In this document: one piece after another, positions 10,322-19,277 of the stretch
Numbering within the stretch: position 1 is the first letter of the stretch
How the letters are laid out: the number at the start of each line of letters is the position of its first letter
Assembly: GCF_900105025.1 (NCBI RefSeq)
Contig: NZ_LT629759.1
Span: forward strand, 1,364,001 to 1,428,000
Length of the DNA: 64,000 nucleotides
Source: Parafannyhessea umbonata
GTDB lineage: Bacteria; Actinomycetota; Coriobacteriia; Coriobacteriales; Atopobiaceae
Reading direction: 5' to 3'
Notes under the pieces: model-generated
What the model was told of the DNA's origin: nothing
Databases searched by the model: none
What the model saw: only the letters and a program-made list of their open reading frames with translations
Program-made: the position numbers and the translations under genes

Positions 10322-12040
10322 CTAATCCACCTGGCCGTCCCCACGCCTGCGGTTGAGCGCAATCACAGACGCCGTCACGATGACGAGCCCCGTGCCCACG
10401 GCCATCGCTATGCCGCCTCGACCGGTGACCGGCAGGCTCGTCTGCAGGCGGTCGCCCACGGTCACGCGCGCGGTTCCGGTCGCGGCGTCCGCGATCTTCT
10501 CCTTAGAGTCCTTGTCGTCGATGACACCGTCGCCGTTCACGTCGATGCCGCCCGTGACGTAGTCGTCGCCGCCCTGCGTCCTCACCGTCAGCCTGTAGGC
10601 GCCGCCGTCATCCGAGCCAAGCGAGTTCGGCAGCACATAAGAGGGCGTGATCTCCACGTCGAAGTCCGGCACCTTGTCATACGTGCCGTCGTCCGTCTTC
10701 GGAGCCTCCGTCTCGTGGATGGTATAGGTGCCAGCGTCGATCCTCGGCGCATCGATCATGCCCTTCTCGTCCGTCGTGAACTCGAAGGGGGAGTTTCCCA
10801 AGGATCCGTCCTCCTGGACGTACTTGTTCTTCGATTCCTCGTCGTCTGGCTTGGTCGCCCGGATAGTGAACTTGGCACCCGCAAGTGGGCGCTTCGTCGC
10901 GGCATCGACCTTGCAGATGTCGAGACGGAACGTGTAGTTCGTCGTACCTCCACCATGAGACGTTCCCTTGCTGTCCGAGTTGGGGTTGTTGGAGTACGTT
11001 ATCTTCGCGTCGTTCCTGTTACCCTTGCCGCCCATGACGGCCTTCTCGTTGATCTTCGCCTTGTAGGTGACCCTGATCGTCGAGGACGCACCGAGCCCGT
11101 CGATGGCCTTCACGTCATCGCAGGTAAGCCTCAGAGTCGTGGACTCGTCGGCGTTCGAGACTCGCTCCACCTTGAACATGCCGGTGACGTCGCGAGTAAC
11201 GGGGTTGCCATTCTCGTCCGTGCCTTCCACCTGCACCTTGACGTCGCTACCAAGCGTGAGGCCTTTCGAAAGCGTGTCCTCGAACTGGTAGTAGTACTTG
11301 TCGTAGCTGTCGAAGTTCATCGGCAGGGAGCCTTCCAGCTTGTACGAGAGCTCCTGGCCCATCTGCGAGTCCGCGGCGATGCTACGCCTGCCCGCATCGT
11401 CCGTCACGGTCTTTCCCACGTGGGGAAGGTCGGTCTTCTCGGTCACGCTCACGGGGTCCGCGCCAACGAGCACGAACAGGGGCGACGTACCGCCGAGATA
11501 GACCTTGCCGTTTGTCGAGGCGGGGTCGGTCACGAAGAGCCAATACCCCTGGTCAACGCTCGCGGCAACGCCAGGCTTCGCCGTGACGGTGCTCGTCTTG
11601 CCGGAGATCGCCTTCGCTATCTTGCCTACCGGGTCAGTCGCCTTCAGCCAATAGGAGTTCTTCTGCACGTGCGCGCGGATCCACACGGCGGCGTCCTGGG
11701 CAGTAGCGCCCTTGTACGAGGCGTCTTCCGCCTTGATGACCCCCTCGACGGCGGCCTTCACGTCGTCGTTTGCCCACTGTACGGCAGAGACCGACCCATC
11801 CTTTCCCACGGCTGCCTTGAACACCTGGTAGCCACGGTAGGAAAGCTCGTCCTTCCTGTAGTTATTGGAGTTGATGGTAATCGAGCCCTTCGTCGCGTCC
11901 TGGGCCTCGCCCTCCGCAAGCGCCGCTACGGGCGCCAGCTGCCCCAGCGCCATCGAAGCCGCAACGCCACCCACGAGGGCCACTCGCCCCAGGGTCCTTC
12001 CAAGTCCCGCAAACCGCGCCTGCCTCGCGTTCCCACTCAT
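10322..12040 (-). CDS. Backbone pilin with LPVTG sorting signal
   Basis: This 572-residue protein has a signal peptide ending near residue 42 (LAPVAALAEG), an N-terminal pilin domain, a fimbrial isopeptide D2 domain (LSYKLEGSLPMNFDSY), a Cna-B/SpaA domain (GAKFTIRATKPDD to YTIHETEAP), and the C-terminal LPVTG signal at about 536 with a membrane segment and RRR tail. Between the Cna-B domain and the sorting signal lies an EF-hand-like loop, DVNGDGVIDDKD, typical of calcium binding. The pilin Lys may lie in DLPHVGKTV, but the classic YPKN motif is absent. GGAGGACGC precedes the ATG. It is the first gene of the three-gene pilus operon and probably the polymerising shaft subunit. Confidence 0.88.
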   Translation of the reverse strand: MSGNARQARFAGLGRTLGRVALVGGVAASMALGQLAPVAALAEGEAQDATKGSITINSNNYRKDELSYRGYQVFKAAVGKDGSVSAVQWANDDVKAAVEGVIKAEDASYKGATAQDAAVWIRAHVQKNSYWLKATDPVGKIAKAISGKTSTVTAKPGVAASVDQGYWLFVTDPASTNGKVYLGGTSPLFVLVGADPVSVTEKTDLPHVGKTVTDDAGRRSIAADSQMGQELSYKLEGSLPMNFDSYDKYYYQFEDTLSKGLTLGSDVKVQVEGTDENGNPVTRDVTGMFKVERVSNADESTTLRLTCDDVKAIDGLGASSTIRVTYKAKINEKAVMGGKGNRNDAKITYSNNPNSDSKGTSHGGGTTNYTFRLDICKVDAATKRPLAGAKFTIRATKPDDEESKNKYVQEDGSLGNSPFEFTTDEKGMIDAPRIDAGTYTIHETEAPKTDDGTYDKVPDFDVEITPSYVLPNSLGSDDGGAYRLTVRTQGGDDYVTGGIDVNGDGVIDDKDSKEKIADAATGTARVTVGDRLQTSLPVTGRGGIAMAVGTGLVIVTASVIALNRRRGDGQVD

Positions 12041-12486
12041 GCGTCCTCCATCTCATGGACCGTCATGGTCCGGTGCCTTGCCCGGCGGGCGACTGCCTTT
12101 GCCCGACGGGCCCCGTCTGGTCTCTCCGTGCGCTCGGGGATGGATGAAGAGGGTGCGCCACGGCACTTGCAGCTGCTTCTCACGCGTCTTGTCGAAGTCT
12201 TGCGGCAGTTTCACTTTTTGTATCGTCGCAGCTGGGGATGGGTGTTTTCTCGCCCTTGGCGCGTCGCGTGGGCAACGCCAGAAATGCGATTCACAACATC
12301 TACACAGTCGAGCCCGCAACGGGACGGAACGCAGTGTAGACGGGACTCGCGGCAGCCGTCCGACGCACGCCGGACGGCTGCCGCCCCAAAAAGCGTTGTT
12401 CGCTGCAAATGCGCACCCCGCACTGCTAGAATTGGATGCATTGTGTAGAGGACGTTGGAACGCACCTGGCCTGATGGGAGACCAAC
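12041..12486. promoter_or_regulatory. Divergent intergenic region with paired hairpin repeats in the pilin leader
   Basis: This 446-bp region between the pilin operon and the Fe-S/FAD fusion gene holds no gene I can support. On the pilin strand the leader has two near-identical units with the form GCCCGNCGGGCAARGGC; their hairpin cores are at 12080-12090 and 12101-12111. A third hairpin, GGACC-N5-GGTCC, is at 12057-12071 next to the ribosome site. On the plus strand TAGAAT near 12427 is a possible -10 for the fusion gene, whose ribosome site is GGGAGA. Confidence 0.5.
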
Positions 12487-15400
12487 ATGGTTGAAGACGC
12501 GGACGAGAAGAGCACGGTCATCCGCATAGGGACCGCCACCTACGAGGAGGGCGCCAAGACGGGCCGCCCGACCGAGGACTACGGCGGGGCAAGCGTCGAG
12601 GAGCGCGCGGAGGCGATGCGTCGCGGCATGACGGACGAGGACGTCGCCGTCCGCAACCGCAAGCCGCAGCTCGACGAGAACGGCATCCCTCGCGTGAACC
12701 CGCAGGGTCGTGACCTGCGCATCATCAACGAGCGCGAGACCTTCGTGGAGAACGACGGCGCGAAGCACTACGTGCCGTCGTCCGCAGACGCGCCGGGCCC
12801 GGCGTCGTCCGAGGCCCCGAAGCCGGGCGTCCTGCGCGAGGCCGCCAAGATGACGGACCGTATGCTCCACAAGACCAACTACGATGACCCCGACTACTGG
12901 GGCCTCGCGGCCGTCATGACGGAGGAGGAGGCCGCGCTCACACGCCACATGAAGCGCCGAGTCCCCGAGACCCTGGAGCAGGTTGCCGCAGGCGCGGGCG
13001 TGTCGAAGGAGAAGGCCCAGGAACTTCTCGACTCGATGTCCGTCAAGGGCTGCATTGAGTACAACTGGGAGAACCTCGACGGCAAGAACCCCAAGGGCGA
13101 GAAGCGCTACGTCCTGCCCATGTTCGTCCCCGGCGCCGCGGAGTTCACGGTCATGAACCAGCAGCAGCTGAACGATCACCCCGAGCTGGGTTCGTTCTTC
13201 GAGCGCATGACCTACCTGCCGCTCACCATGGCCACGAAGATGGTCCCGCCCGGAGGTGCCGGCGTCGGCATGCACGTCATCCCCGTGGAGCACGCCATCA
13301 AACACGAGAACCAGTCCGCGGACGTGGAGCACCTCTCGCACTGGCTGAAGAAGTACGACCACTTCTCGGTGGGCGCGTGCTCGTGCACGCTCGCGGAGCG
13401 CGCCCGCACCAACAACGCCGGCCGCGACCCGCAGAACTGGTGCATCGGCGTGGGCGACCTGGCGGACTACAGCGTCGAGACCGGCAAGGGCCACTACATC
13501 ACCTACGACGAGGTGATCGACATCCTGCTGAACGCCGAGAAGAACGGCTACGTGCACCAGATCACCAACATCGACGGCGAGCGCAAGATCTTTGGCATCT
13601 GCAACTGCGACGTGAACGTGTGCTACGCGCTGCGCACCTCGCAGCTGTTCAACACGCCCAACATGAGCGCGTCCGCCTACCGCGCCCACGTCGACGAGGA
13701 GAAGTGCGTGGCCTGCGGCGGCTGCGTCGAGGTCTGCCCCGCCGGCGCCGTGCAGCTGGGCCAGAAGCTCCTGACCAAGAACGGCCGCGTCACGTACCCC
13801 AAGCAGCCGCTTCCCGATGACCACGCCTGGAGCGAGAAGGACTGGGATCCCAACTACAAGAACAACAACCGCATCGAGTGCCACGAGACCGGCACCTCTC
13901 CCTGCAAGGTCGCGTGCCCCGCGCACATCGCCATCCAGGGCTACCTGCGCATGGCCGCGCAGGGACGCTACCGCGACGCGCTGGCGCTCATCAAGAAGGA
14001 GAACCCGTTCCCGGCGGTGTGCGGCCGCATCTGCAACAAGCGCTGCGAGGCCGCCTGCACGCGCGGCCTGGTGGACGAGGCCGTGGCCATCGACGACGTC
14101 AAGGCCTTCATCGCGGCCAAGGACATGGAGTCCGAGCACCGCTTTGTGCCGGAGCCGGTGATATCCTCCAACCGCGGGCGTCACCTCGAGAAGATCGCCG
14201 TCGTGGGCGCTGGACCCGCCGGCCTCAGCTGCGCATACTACCTCGCCAACATGGGCTACAACCCCGTCGTGTTCGAGAAGAACCCGCTTCCCGGCGGCAT
14301 GATGGTCTACGGCATCCCCAGCTACAAGCTGGAGAAGGACGTCGTGGCCGCAGAGATCGACATCCTGCGCCAGATGGGCGTCGAGATCCGCTGCGGCGTG
14401 GAGGTCGGTCGCGACGTCACGCTCCAGCAGCTGCGCGAACAGGGCTTCAAGGCGTTCTACGTGGCCATCGGCTGCCAGGGCGGCCGCAAGGCCGGCGTGG
14501 ACGGCGAGGACGCGGCGGGCGTCAGCACGGCCGTGGACTTCCTGCGCTGCGCGCTTGACGACCCGCAGCACAAGGTCGAGGGCGCGACCGTCGTCATCGG
14601 CGGCGGCAACGTGGCCATCGACGCGGCTCGTGTGTCCAGGCGCTGCGGCTCCGACGACGTGAGCATGTGGTGCCTGGAGCAGCCGGACGAGATGCCGGCC
14701 CTCCCGCTCGAGGTCCAGGAGGCCGAGGACGACGACGTCACCATCCACAACGGCTGGGGCCCCGCGCGGATCGAGCTCGACGAGGCGGGTCGCGTGCGCG
14801 GCGTCACCTTCAAGCGCTGCACGCGCGTCTTCGACGAGGCCAAGCACTTCTCGCCCACCTACGACGAGTCCGACACCACCTTCGTGCCGTGCAAGAACGT
14901 GGTCCTCTCCATTGGCCAGTCAATCGAGTGGGGCGACCTGCTCAAGGGCAGCAAGGTCAAGCTCGGACGCGGCAACGGCGCCGTCGCGGATCCCAAGACC
15001 TACCAGACCGATGAGCCCGACATCTTCGTGGGCGGCGACGTCTACACCGGCCCCAAGTTCGTGATTGACGCCATCGCCGCAGGCCACGAGGCCGCGATCA
15101 GCCTGCACCGCTTCGTGCAGACCGGCTCCTCGCTCACACTGGGCAGGAACCCCCGCCACTACGTCGAGCTCAACAAGGACGACGTGGTGCTCGCGCCCGG
15201 CGACTACGACCACGCCGGCCGCCAGGTCCCCGCGTGCCAGAAGGTGACCTCCATCGACCACAACTGGCACGACCCGCGCCGCCAGTTCACGGAGGAGCAG
15301 ATTCGCAAGGAGACCGCGCGCTGCCTTAAGTGCGGCGCCAGCATCGTCGACACCAACAAGTGCATCGGCTGCGGACTCTGCACCACGCGCTGCGAGTTCG

Positions 15401-15552
15401 ACGCGATCCACCTCTCGCGTGACGTGCCGGAGGCCTCGACCATGTACACGGCCGAGGACAAGATGAAGGCCATCCTGCCCTACCAGGCCAAGCGCTCGTT
15501 CAAGATCGTTCGCACGAAGCTCTCGGGCGAGAAGGACAAGGCCTCGAAGTAG
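12487..15552 (+). CDS. Winged-helix/4Fe-4S/GltD-like FAD-NAD(P) oxidoreductase fusion
   Basis: This is a 1021-residue multidomain redox protein. In order: an acidic N-terminus; a winged-helix-like segment (about 150-200) typical of a family of 4Fe-4S proteins; a Cys-rich module (ACSCTLAERA, NWCIGVGD, ICNCDVNVC); a ferredoxin module CVACGGCVEVC at about 407; a GltD-type Fe-S linker (CPAHIAIQGYLRMAAQGRY, CGRICNKRCEAAC); an FAD motif VVGAGPAGLSCAY near 573; an NAD(P) motif VIGGGNVAIDAARV near 701; and a C-terminal 4Fe-4S module CIGCGLCTTRCEF near 958. It probably moves electrons between NAD(P)H and a ferredoxin-type partner; the physiological acceptor is unknown. Start ATG with GGGAGA 6 bases upstream; a strong terminator follows the stop. 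Confidence 0.85.
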   Translation: MVEDADEKSTVIRIGTATYEEGAKTGRPTEDYGGASVEERAEAMRRGMTDEDVAVRNRKPQLDENGIPRVNPQGRDLRIINERETFVENDGAKHYVPSSADAPGPASSEAPKPGVLREAAKMTDRMLHKTNYDDPDYWGLAAVMTEEEAALTRHMKRRVPETLEQVAAGAGVSKEKAQELLDSMSVKGCIEYNWENLDGKNPKGEKRYVLPMFVPGAAEFTVMNQQQLNDHPELGSFFERMTYLPLTMATKMVPPGGAGVGMHVIPVEHAIKHENQSADVEHLSHWLKKYDHFSVGACSCTLAERARTNNAGRDPQNWCIGVGDLADYSVETGKGHYITYDEVIDILLNAEKNGYVHQITNIDGERKIFGICNCDVNVCYALRTSQLFNTPNMSASAYRAHVDEEKCVACGGCVEVCPAGAVQLGQKLLTKNGRVTYPKQPLPDDHAWSEKDWDPNYKNNNRIECHETGTSPCKVACPAHIAIQGYLRMAAQGRYRDALALIKKENPFPAVCGRICNKRCEAACTRGLVDEAVAIDDVKAFIAAKDMESEHRFVPEPVISSNRGRHLEKIAVVGAGPAGLSCAYYLANMGYNPVVFEKNPLPGGMMVYGIPSYKLEKDVVAAEIDILRQMGVEIRCGVEVGRDVTLQQLREQGFKAFYVAIGCQGGRKAGVDGEDAAGVSTAVDFLRCALDDPQHKVEGATVVIGGGNVAIDAARVSRRCGSDDVSMWCLEQPDEMPALPLEVQEAEDDDVTIHNGWGPARIELDEAGRVRGVTFKRCTRVFDEAKHFSPTYDESDTTFVPCKNVVLSIGQSIEWGDLLKGSKVKLGRGNGAVADPKTYQTDEPDIFVGGDVYTGPKFVIDAIAAGHEAAISLHRFVQTGSSLTLGRNPRHYVELNKDDVVLAPGDYDHAGRQVPACQKVTSIDHNWHDPRRQFTEEQIRKETARCLKCGASIVDTNKCIGCGLCTTRCEFDAIHLSRDVPEASTMYTAEDKMKAILPYQAKRSFKIVRTKLSGEKDKASK

Positions 15553-15576
15553 CGACGGGGCCAGGCTCCAACGGCT

Positions 15577-15641
15577 GGCACCCCGGGTCTCCACGGCGAC
15601 GCGCGCTTCGCGAAGCGCCGTCTTAGGAGTCCCGGGGTGCC
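15577..15641 (+). terminator. Long stem-loop terminator after the fusion oxidoreductase
   Basis: Arms GGCACCCCGGG (15577-15587) and CCCGGGGTGCC (15631-15641) pair perfectly and enclose a second inner stem (ACGGCG/CGCCGT). A T-rich TTCTTGT follows on the plus strand. It lies 25 bp after the 12487 gene and could also stop transcripts of the convergent frl operon. Confidence 0.75.
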
Positions 15642-15718
15642 TTCTTGTCGAGGGCCTGTGGCCGTCACCTCGCCTCCGCCACTCGCCCGGACATCTGGGC
15701 TCATCAACGGTGCGGCGA

Positions 15719-16588
15719 CTAGTACTTGAGCCCGTGGCCCCAGCTTCCGTCCTGCACGCAGCACACGTCGGACGCGAACTCCGCCGCAAACGCAAGCCCC
15801 GACGCGTACGCCTCCTCACGCGGTGCCCCGCGCTTCAGGCCGTCAATGGCCTTCACCAGGAAGGACGTGAGGAACGAGTCCCCCGCGCCCATGGCGTCGC
15901 GCATGTGCTCCACGGGCTTTGACTCCTGACGGTAGTAACGCTCGCCGTCGAAGGCGTAGCAACCATCCACCCCACGTGAGGCACTAACCCAGCGGGGACC
16001 AAGCTCGTGCACCTTGCGCAGGCGCTCGCGCGTCTCGTCCACGGTGAGGTCGGACGCCGAGAAGAACGCATAGGTCACGTTTGGGGCAACCTCCTGGAAG
16101 TACTCCCATGTGGAGTCGTCCGAGAAGTCGAACGAGAGCGCGATGCCAGCATCATGGATCTTGTGGAGCTGACGCTCCGTGTAGCAGTAGTTGCCGGAGT
16201 GCACCACGTCGAACTGGCGCAGGTACTCGATGTCGAAGCGATCGAGGACGTAGCTCGTCTCGCCCCTGATGCCGCCCTGGTTGTAGTCGCCCCAGATGCG
16301 GTCGCCGTCCGGCGCGATGGAGACGCAACTGTAGCCGTTCTCGCCCAGAAGCTGCCGGCACTTTACGGTCTCGACGCCCTCCTCGTGAAGGCTGCGTATG
16401 ACGTGCTCCGCACGGTCGTCGCTCCCAAAGTAGCCCATGTACGCCGCGCGCCTGACACCCGCCTTGCGCGCGTACACCGCAAAGTTGGCGCAGTTGCCGC
16501 CGGGGTACATCGTCCTTGTGTGCTCGTACACGTCCACGACGTTGTCGCCAAAGCCGCACACGGCAACGTCCAGGTCCTGCCTCTGCAT
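15719..16588 (-). CDS. frlD: Fructoselysine 6-kinase-like PfkB sugar kinase
   Basis: This 289-residue PfkB-family kinase would phosphorylate fructoselysine (or another fructosamine) at C6 with ATP. It shows the family N-terminal Gly-rich motif PGGNCANFAVYARK and the C-terminal anion-hole/catalytic motif DAMGAGDSFLTSF near residue 245, with the catalytic Asp in GAGDS. The ATG at 16588 follows AAAGGGGG. It is the last gene of a minus-strand group frlR - carrier - frlB - frlD, with 29 bp to frlB. Placement beside an FrlB-type deglycase and a GntR regulator makes fructoselysine kinase the best call; another sugar kinase role is possible. Confidence 0.85.
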   Translation of the reverse strand: MQRQDLDVAVCGFGDNVVDVYEHTRTMYPGGNCANFAVYARKAGVRRAAYMGYFGSDDRAEHVIRSLHEEGVETVKCRQLLGENGYSCVSIAPDGDRIWGDYNQGGIRGETSYVLDRFDIEYLRQFDVVHSGNYCYTERQLHKIHDAGIALSFDFSDDSTWEYFQEVAPNVTYAFFSASDLTVDETRERLRKVHELGPRWVSASRGVDGCYAFDGERYYRQESKPVEHMRDAMGAGDSFLTSFLVKAIDGLKRGAPREEAYASGLAFAAEFASDVCCVQDGSWGHGLKY

Positions 16589-16617
16589 ATACGGCCCCCT
16601 TTCCAATTCCGGCCTGT

Positions 16618-17586
16618 CTAGTACTCGACGACGCCCATGTAGCGGCGGACGTCGGGGTCGTGGTCGAACGCCTTGCCGCGCTCGCCGCGCAGCGTGACGT
16701 TCATCTCGTAGAAGAAGATGGGGTCGAGGTAGGCGCGCACGGACTCGTCCACGTCCGCCATGCCGTACGCCGCGGAGTCCAGCACCATGAGGTCGTTCGT
16801 GTGCGTCCTCAGGAAGCGCTCGGCGCGCTCGTCGATGGCGCGGTTGGCGCCGGCGCCCTTCTGCAGGAAGTAGAACACGCCGTCCTCCGTGCACTCGAAC
16901 GGCCCGTGGAAGTACTCCGCGGAGTTCACGTACGAGCAGTTCTGCCACTGCATCTCCATGAGCGAGCAGATGGCGAAGCCGTAGGTCTGGCAAAACGTGG
17001 GGCCGGAGCCCAGGACGTAGAGAAAGTCGTGCTGTCGGCACAGCTCGACGAAGCGGGGGCCAAGGTCTGCCGCCACGCGGGACTTTGCGGCCGCGATGGT
17101 GGAGTCAAGCTGCGCAAGCCCGCGAGCAAGTGCCTCCCCGCCGTCGTAGCCGTCCTGCGCTGCCATGAGCTCGGCCGCAAACGCGAGCGAGAACCCGGCC
17201 GGTCGCGCCGCCTGCGGCGTGTCGTCCTCCCACTCGTACACCCAGCACGGCCACTCGCCGTTGTCGATCTTGGAGCCGGCACGATTGGTCATGGTCAGGA
17301 CGTAGGCGCCGCGCTCCTTCGCAAGGCGCGTCGCGGCGATGGTCTCGGGCGTGCCACCGCTGTGACTGCACGTGACGACGATGCTGTGGGCCCCAAGCTG
17401 CGCAGGCGGGAACGCGCTGAACTCCGCAGCCGTGTGGATGCCGCTCACGATGCTCTTGCTCGTTGCGTTCAGAAGGCAGTGCGCAGGGTACAGGTCGATG
17501 ACCGACCCTCCGCAGGCGACCCAGTACACCTGTGAGACGGTGCCCTTCTCGCCCAGCGCCTGCCTTGCGTAATCCTTTGCTTCCAT
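16618..17586 (-). CDS. frlB: Fructoselysine-6-phosphate deglycase-like SIS protein
   Basis: This 322-residue protein has two SIS (sugar isomerase) folds. The first shows GGSVIDLYPAHCLL and the phosphate-binding TCSHSGGTPETI; the second shows VLGSGPTF and EYFHGPFE, where a catalytic Glu/His pair is expected. FrlB cleaves fructoselysine 6-phosphate to lysine and glucose 6-phosphate in the cytoplasm. The ATG at 17586 has AAAGGGGAAG upstream. The frlB-frlD order in one transcript with a GntR/HutC regulator and a carrier upstream supports Amadori-product catabolism. The exact amino-acid part of the substrate cannot be told from sequence. Confidence 0.87.
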   Translation of the reverse strand: MEAKDYARQALGEKGTVSQVYWVACGGSVIDLYPAHCLLNATSKSIVSGIHTAAEFSAFPPAQLGAHSIVVTCSHSGGTPETIAATRLAKERGAYVLTMTNRAGSKIDNGEWPCWVYEWEDDTPQAARPAGFSLAFAAELMAAQDGYDGGEALARGLAQLDSTIAAAKSRVAADLGPRFVELCRQHDFLYVLGSGPTFCQTYGFAICSLMEMQWQNCSYVNSAEYFHGPFECTEDGVFYFLQKGAGANRAIDERAERFLRTHTNDLMVLDSAAYGMADVDESVRAYLDPIFFYEMNVTLRGERGKAFDHDPDVRRYMGVVEY

Positions 17587-17662
17587 GTTCTTCCCCTTTC
17601 GTGGGATGGTTAAGATTCTATGGTCTTAGGGTTCTGTGTTCGTGAGATGCCGCTGGAGCCAC

Positions 17663-19120
17663 CTATGCGGGCAGGAGGCCGGAAATCGCCGTCACGACCA
17701 CGCCGAGCACCGCGATGAGCAGGATGAACTTCCAGCACGTCTTCCACCACTGCCCGAAGCTGATCTTGGAAACGGAGAGTCCCGCGACCGTCATGCCCGC
17801 CGTGGGGCTGATGGAGTTGATGGTCTGGTTCGCGAGGCAGAGCGCGGTCACCGCGGCCTCCGGGTTAACGCCCATGAGCTGCGTGAGCGGCCCCAGGATC
17901 GGCATCGTGAGCGCGGCGAGGCCGGAGGAGCTTGGCACGAGCAGCGACAGGAGGCCGAGCACGACGTAGAGCAGCGTGGTGTACACGGGCGCGGGTACGC
18001 CGGCAAGGGCCGTGGCCATGGCGTTCAGGATCGTGTCGATGATCATGCCGTTTTCGGCGATCACGAGGATGGAGCGGGCAAGTCCGATGATGATGGCGGC
18101 ATAGGCGAAGTCAGCGATGCCGTGGACGAACTCCTCCGCGATCTCGCGCTCGCTCATGCCCGCGACGATGCCGGACAGCACGCCCATGCCAAAGAACACG
18201 GCGCTTATCTCGTCCATGTACCAGTGCTGCGTGACGAGTCCCCAGATGATGATGCCCATACCGACCGCAAACACCACGAGCACGCCCTTCTGGCGGCCGG
18301 AGAACGGCTGCTCGATGGCGTCGTCCTGCACGGAGAACTCCACGCGCTTCTGGATGTCGTCCTTGTACGTAATGGAGCTCTGTGGGTCCCTCTTCACCTT
18401 GCGGGCGTAGCGCATGACCCAGACGATCGCAAGTGCGGTGAACACGACCCAGACGACGGCGCGCAGCCACAGCTGGGGGTTGCCCTCGATGCCGACGATA
18501 CCCTGGGCGATGAGGACGTTGAACGGGTTCACGGTCGAGGCGATGTAGCCGATGTTCGGACCCATGAAGCAGATGAGAAACGCGGTCATGGAGTCGTATC
18601 CCAAGGCCATCATGATGGGGATGAAGATGGCGTAGAACGGAAGCGCCTCCTCCGACATGCCGAACGTGGTGCCGCAGACGGACAGAAGGACCATCACTAT
18701 GGGGATGATGAGGATGTCGCGGTCCTTGAACTTGCCGATAACGTGGCTGAGTCCCGCGTTTATGGCGTTCGTCTTCGTGATGATGGCGAACGATCCTCCG
18801 ATGAGAAGGACGAACGCCACGACGTCGGCAGCCGCCTGGATGCCCTGGGTCGGCGCCTCGAGCAGCTGCATCACGCTGCAGCGGAGGTCGACCTTCTCGC
18901 CCGTCTTGGAGTCGGTATAGACCTTGTCCTGCGGCTTGTAGGTTCCCGCCACGGCGACTTCCTTCTCGCCTGCGGCGGTCTGAATGGTCTTGCGCTCGTA
19001 GGAACCGGACGGAACGACCCACGTGAGCACTGCGAACACCACCATGAGCAAGAAGACGATGGTGTACACGTGCGGCAGGCTGAACGACCTGCGCTTTCGA
19101 CTCGTGCTCTCCCCTGACAT
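17663..19120 (-). CDS. YfcC-family carrier, probable fructosamine or amino-acid transporter
   Basis: This 485-residue polytopic membrane protein has about 12 hydrophobic segments, beginning SLPHVYTIVFLLMVVFAVL. The first outside loop carries TWVVPSGSYER, and the second half has LVPSSSGLAALTMPILGPL and TAGMTVAGLS, typical of the YfcC/AbgT-like C4-dicarboxylate and basic amino-acid carrier superfamily. It lies between frlR and frlB in the same orientation, with a palindromic operator just upstream, so import of a fructosamine is the natural inference; known frl operons often use other transporter types. GGGAGG precedes the ATG. Substrate is unproven. Confidence 0.83.
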   Translation of the reverse strand: MSGESTSRKRRSFSLPHVYTIVFLLMVVFAVLTWVVPSGSYERKTIQTAAGEKEVAVAGTYKPQDKVYTDSKTGEKVDLRCSVMQLLEAPTQGIQAAADVVAFVLLIGGSFAIITKTNAINAGLSHVIGKFKDRDILIIPIVMVLLSVCGTTFGMSEEALPFYAIFIPIMMALGYDSMTAFLICFMGPNIGYIASTVNPFNVLIAQGIVGIEGNPQLWLRAVVWVVFTALAIVWVMRYARKVKRDPQSSITYKDDIQKRVEFSVQDDAIEQPFSGRQKGVLVVFAVGMGIIIWGLVTQHWYMDEISAVFFGMGVLSGIVAGMSEREIAEEFVHGIADFAYAAIIIGLARSILVIAENGMIIDTILNAMATALAGVPAPVYTTLLYVVLGLLSLLVPSSSGLAALTMPILGPLTQLMGVNPEAAVTALCLANQTINSISPTAGMTVAGLSVSKISFGQWWKTCWKFILLIAVLGVVVTAISGLLPA

Positions 19121-19159
19121 GCGGCACCTCCCATGACGACTGCTGACACGTACCTACGC

Positions 19160-19200
19160 ACGTTATATCTTGTTATATAACGTTATAGTACGTGATGCAA
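19160..19200 (-). promoter_or_regulatory. Promoter and palindromic operator of the frl carrier-frlB-frlD operon
   Basis: On the minus strand TTGCAT (plus coordinates 19195-19200), a 17-bp spacer and TATAAC (19172-19177) form a promoter. A perfect palindrome overlaps the -10: ACGTTATAT (19160-19168), spacer CTTGTT, ATATAACGT (19175-19183). This placement fits repression by the adjacent GntR-type FrlR. Confidence 0.65.
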
Positions 19201-19246
19201 TCGCACGAGCTGGCACCGCCCTGAGCGTTTTCCCGAACGTAACGAT

Positions 19247-19271
19247 ATGGCCCGCGGACGGAGCGGGCCAT
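19247..19271 (-). terminator. Stem-loop after frlR
   Basis: Perfect 9-bp arms ATGGCCCGC (19247-19255) and GCGGGCCAT (19263-19271) lie 7 bp past the frlR stop. No U-run follows, so it may be a weak or factor-assisted terminator separating frlR from the carrier promoter. Confidence 0.5.
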
Positions 19272-19277
19272 GTGGAG

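Noticed and set aside
12211-14847. A long open frame on the minus strand opposite the 1021-residue gene
   Set aside because: It is an antisense shadow of a GC-rich gene: the translation is low in motifs and rich in Val/Ala/Asp/His/Arg, while the plus frame carries clear Fe-S and FAD motifs and a good ribosome site.
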